Source: CAZLMW01 sp964560875 (GTDB lineage: Bacteria > Myxococcota_A > UBA9042). Taken from it: DNA of 7,258 nt. The notes below the pieces were generated by a model, which worked only from the letters and a program-made list of their open reading frames with translations, did no database searches and had not been told where the DNA came from. Positions 6,256 to 7,258 of this stretch are shown one piece after another (position 1 is the first letter of the stretch; each line of letters begins with the position of its first letter). The translations under genes were made by a program, and so were the position numbers. The stretch covers positions 1 through 7,258 of the forward strand of contig CAZLMW010000211.1 of assembly GCA_964560875.1 (NCBI GenBank). Direction: 5' to 3'.

Positions 6256-6264
6256 TTGCACATG
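6230..6264. promoter_or_regulatory. Candidate VapB operator: four ACATG repeats
   Basis: ACATG occurs at 6230, 6241, 6249 and 6260, spaced 11, 8 and 11 nt, with GCGAAGC and GCTTTGC as an imperfect inverted pair in the two 11-nt intervals. The array covers the candidate promoter and ends on the vapB start codon. Ribbon-helix-helix antitoxins bind short repeated sites and repress their own promoters, so this is a likely autoregulatory operator. Confidence 0.5.
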
Positions 6265-6492
6265 AGCACGATGATCCAGATCCGTGATGTCCCCGAAGAC
6301 TTGCACCGCACCTTGAAGAAGCGCGCGATCGATGCCGGCATGAGCTTGTCGTCCTTCCTCAAACGGGAGCTCGAAGCGATCGCCAAGCGACCGACATGGG
6401 ACGAACTGATGGCGAGGATCGACGCGCGGCCGCCGGTACACACCGACGAGGATTCGGTAGCGATCATCCGCACGCTGCGCGACACACCATGA
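6262..6492 (+). CDS. vapB: VapB-type ribbon-helix-helix antitoxin
   Basis: 76 residues from ATG 6262; a second ATG three codons later (6271) is possible. The N-terminal MIQIRDVPEDLHRTLKKRA is a ribbon-helix-helix DNA-binding strand and first helix, followed by GMSLSSFLKRELEAIA as the second helix. The C-terminal part from RPTWDELMARIDAR onward is the usual extended segment that wraps around and blocks the PIN toxin. Length and layout match VapB/FitA-type antitoxins. Its TGA overlaps the toxin ATG in ATGA, so the two are translationally coupled with the antitoxin first. No Shine-Dalgarno is seen; a leaderless message is possible. Expected roles are neutralising the partner RNase and repressing the shared promoter. 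Confidence 0.9.
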   Translation: MSTMIQIRDVPEDLHRTLKKRAIDAGMSLSSFLKRELEAIAKRPTWDELMARIDARPPVHTDEDSVAIIRTLRDTP

Positions 6493-6905
6493 CCGTCGTT
6501 GTGGATGCGTCGGTCGCCGCTGACCTCGTGACCGGCGATCCGGCCGCACGACGACGGGTACATGAGCGGTTGCAACCCCACGCCAGCGACCTGCACGCGC
6601 CCCACTTGCTGACCGCCGAGGTCGGGCACGTCGTGCGCCGGCACGTCTTACGCGGCGCGATGACCGCCGCACGCGGGGCGATGGCGCTGCGCGACCTGGC
6701 CGACATGCCGCTGCAGCTATACCCGCACGGTCTGCTGCTACAGCGGGCGTTGGAGCTTCATGCCAACGCGAGCTTCTACGACGCGCTCTACCTCGCGCTG
6801 GCCGAACTGCTGGACGCGCCGTTGCTCACCCGGGATGCCCGGCTCGTCGGGGTGCCTGGCACCCGCGCGCAGGTCGAGGTGATCAGGGGGGAATTGCCGC
6901 GTTGA
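6489..6905 (+). CDS. vapC: VapC-type PIN-domain ribonuclease toxin
   Basis: 138 residues, starting at the ATG that overlaps the vapB stop. PIN-domain toxins are Mg-dependent RNases that cut tRNA or rRNA at specific sites when freed from the antitoxin. The acidic metal-binding residues are all visible: Asp6 in VVVDAS, Glu44 in LTAEVGHV, Asp98 in SFYDALYLALAE and Asp116 in LLTRDARL. Full family length and an intact active site indicate a working toxin, so the upstream antitoxin should be needed. An in-frame extension to 6396 exists but overlaps vapB deeply and lacks the VVVDAS-at-the-N-terminus layout. The gene ends 128 nt before repeat copy 2. The RNA target cannot be told from sequence. Confidence 0.93.
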   Translation: MTVVVDASVAADLVTGDPAARRRVHERLQPHASDLHAPHLLTAEVGHVVRRHVLRGAMTAARGAMALRDLADMPLQLYPHGLLLQRALELHANASFYDALYLALAELLDAPLLTRDARLVGVPGTRAQVEVIRGELPR

Positions 6906-7033
6906 CACGGAGCGGACAGGCCCATCTCCCCCTAAAGCGACAGCCAGTCGCGCATGCTTGTTCGAGCGCGGCCATCGACGGCTCAGCGAGGCGGCCGGCC
7001 CCCGGTCGGATGCGCTGCCGTGGGATCGTCACG
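6906..7033. other. Gene-free spacer between vapC and repeat copy 2
   Basis: 128 nt of GC-rich sequence with no supported ORF, RNA gene or terminator. With copy 2 and the right edge it makes a gene-free stretch of about 350 nt. Confidence 0.4.
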
Positions 7034-7212
7034 ACGGCGGCAAGGGGGTCTGACCCTTTCATATTACTTTTTCCAACGTAGGAACACGGGCGTTCGTGTG
7101 CTTGGATGAAAATGTAATATGAAAGGGTCCGTCCCCCGATCGCTTCACACACTCGGTCCGAAGGGGCCTGAGTCACACGTTTCGAAAGGGAATTCCGCGA
7201 TCCCCCGATCAC
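7034..7212. repeat. ~180-bp direct repeat, copy 2
   Basis: Second copy of the element at 6024, same orientation, 1010 nt downstream. It is almost identical over its first 119 nt; the last 60 nt have drifted, including a net 3-nt deletion near 7166 and a 1-nt insertion before GAATTCCGCG. The sequence beyond it (7213-7258) shows nothing I can assign. Confidence 0.9.
7044..7137. repeat. 94-nt imperfect palindrome inside repeat copy 2
   Basis: Same structure as in copy 1, but A7122 restores a pair that C6112 breaks, so the outer arms match at 27 of 30 positions. It ends in GGGTCTGACCC and GGGTCCGTCCC. Confidence 0.85.
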
Positions 7213-7258
7213 CTGGGGTCGCAGCATCGCGGCTGGCGCCTCGATGCGCTCCGTTTCC

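Noticed and set aside
6024..7212. CRISPR array
   Set aside because: Only two long copies about 1 kb apart with genes between them; no short regular repeat-spacer units and no cas genes.

Overview
The window is GC-rich bacterial DNA with short intergenic gaps and a mix of genes usual in large-genome Deltaproteobacteria/Myxococcota: a membrane-anchored Ser/Thr kinase with an N-terminal zinc ribbon, an exported SpoIVB-type (S55) protease, stand-alone glutamine amidotransferases, and a toxin-antitoxin pair among REP-like repeats. The lineage is an inference from gene content and base composition; no rRNA or other marker is present.

Layout. Positions 1-2229 (minus strand) hold an export unit: a signal-peptide S55 protease-like protein, followed 69 bp downstream by a second signal-peptide protein that runs off the left edge and looks like the start of a beta-propeller. 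Positions 2453-5939 (plus strand) form a divergently oriented probable operon: two tandem paralogous class I glutamine amidotransferases, then a zinc-ribbon/Ser-Thr kinase/TM/proline-rich-tail protein whose ribosome binding site starts 4 nt after the second amidotransferase stop. Both amidotransferases start with TTG and the kinase probably with GTG, each behind a GGAG Shine-Dalgarno at 6-7 nt. Positions 5940-7258 are an accessory islet: a VapBC-type pair (ribbon-helix-helix antitoxin and PIN-domain RNase, ATGA overlap) lying between two direct copies of a ~180-bp repeat. Each repeat contains a 94-nt imperfect palindrome with GGGTCnGACCC-like ends, resembling REP/REPIN-type elements mobilised by RAYT transposases. 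No transposase gene is in the window.

How the genes may work together. The minus-strand pair may act together outside the inner membrane. The amidotransferase-kinase cluster suggests a nitrogen-transfer or glutamine-hydrolysis activity expressed with a signalling kinase, but neither amidotransferase has a recognisable synthetase partner here. The vapBC promoter region has an ordered set of ACATG repeats around a candidate -35/-10 that would give a leaderless mRNA. The points most worth a second look are the repeat-flanked vapBC islet, the vapB operator array, the amidotransferase duplication with an altered nucleophile elbow in the first copy, the kinase's TonB-like tail, and the reversed order of catalytic motifs in the S55 protein.
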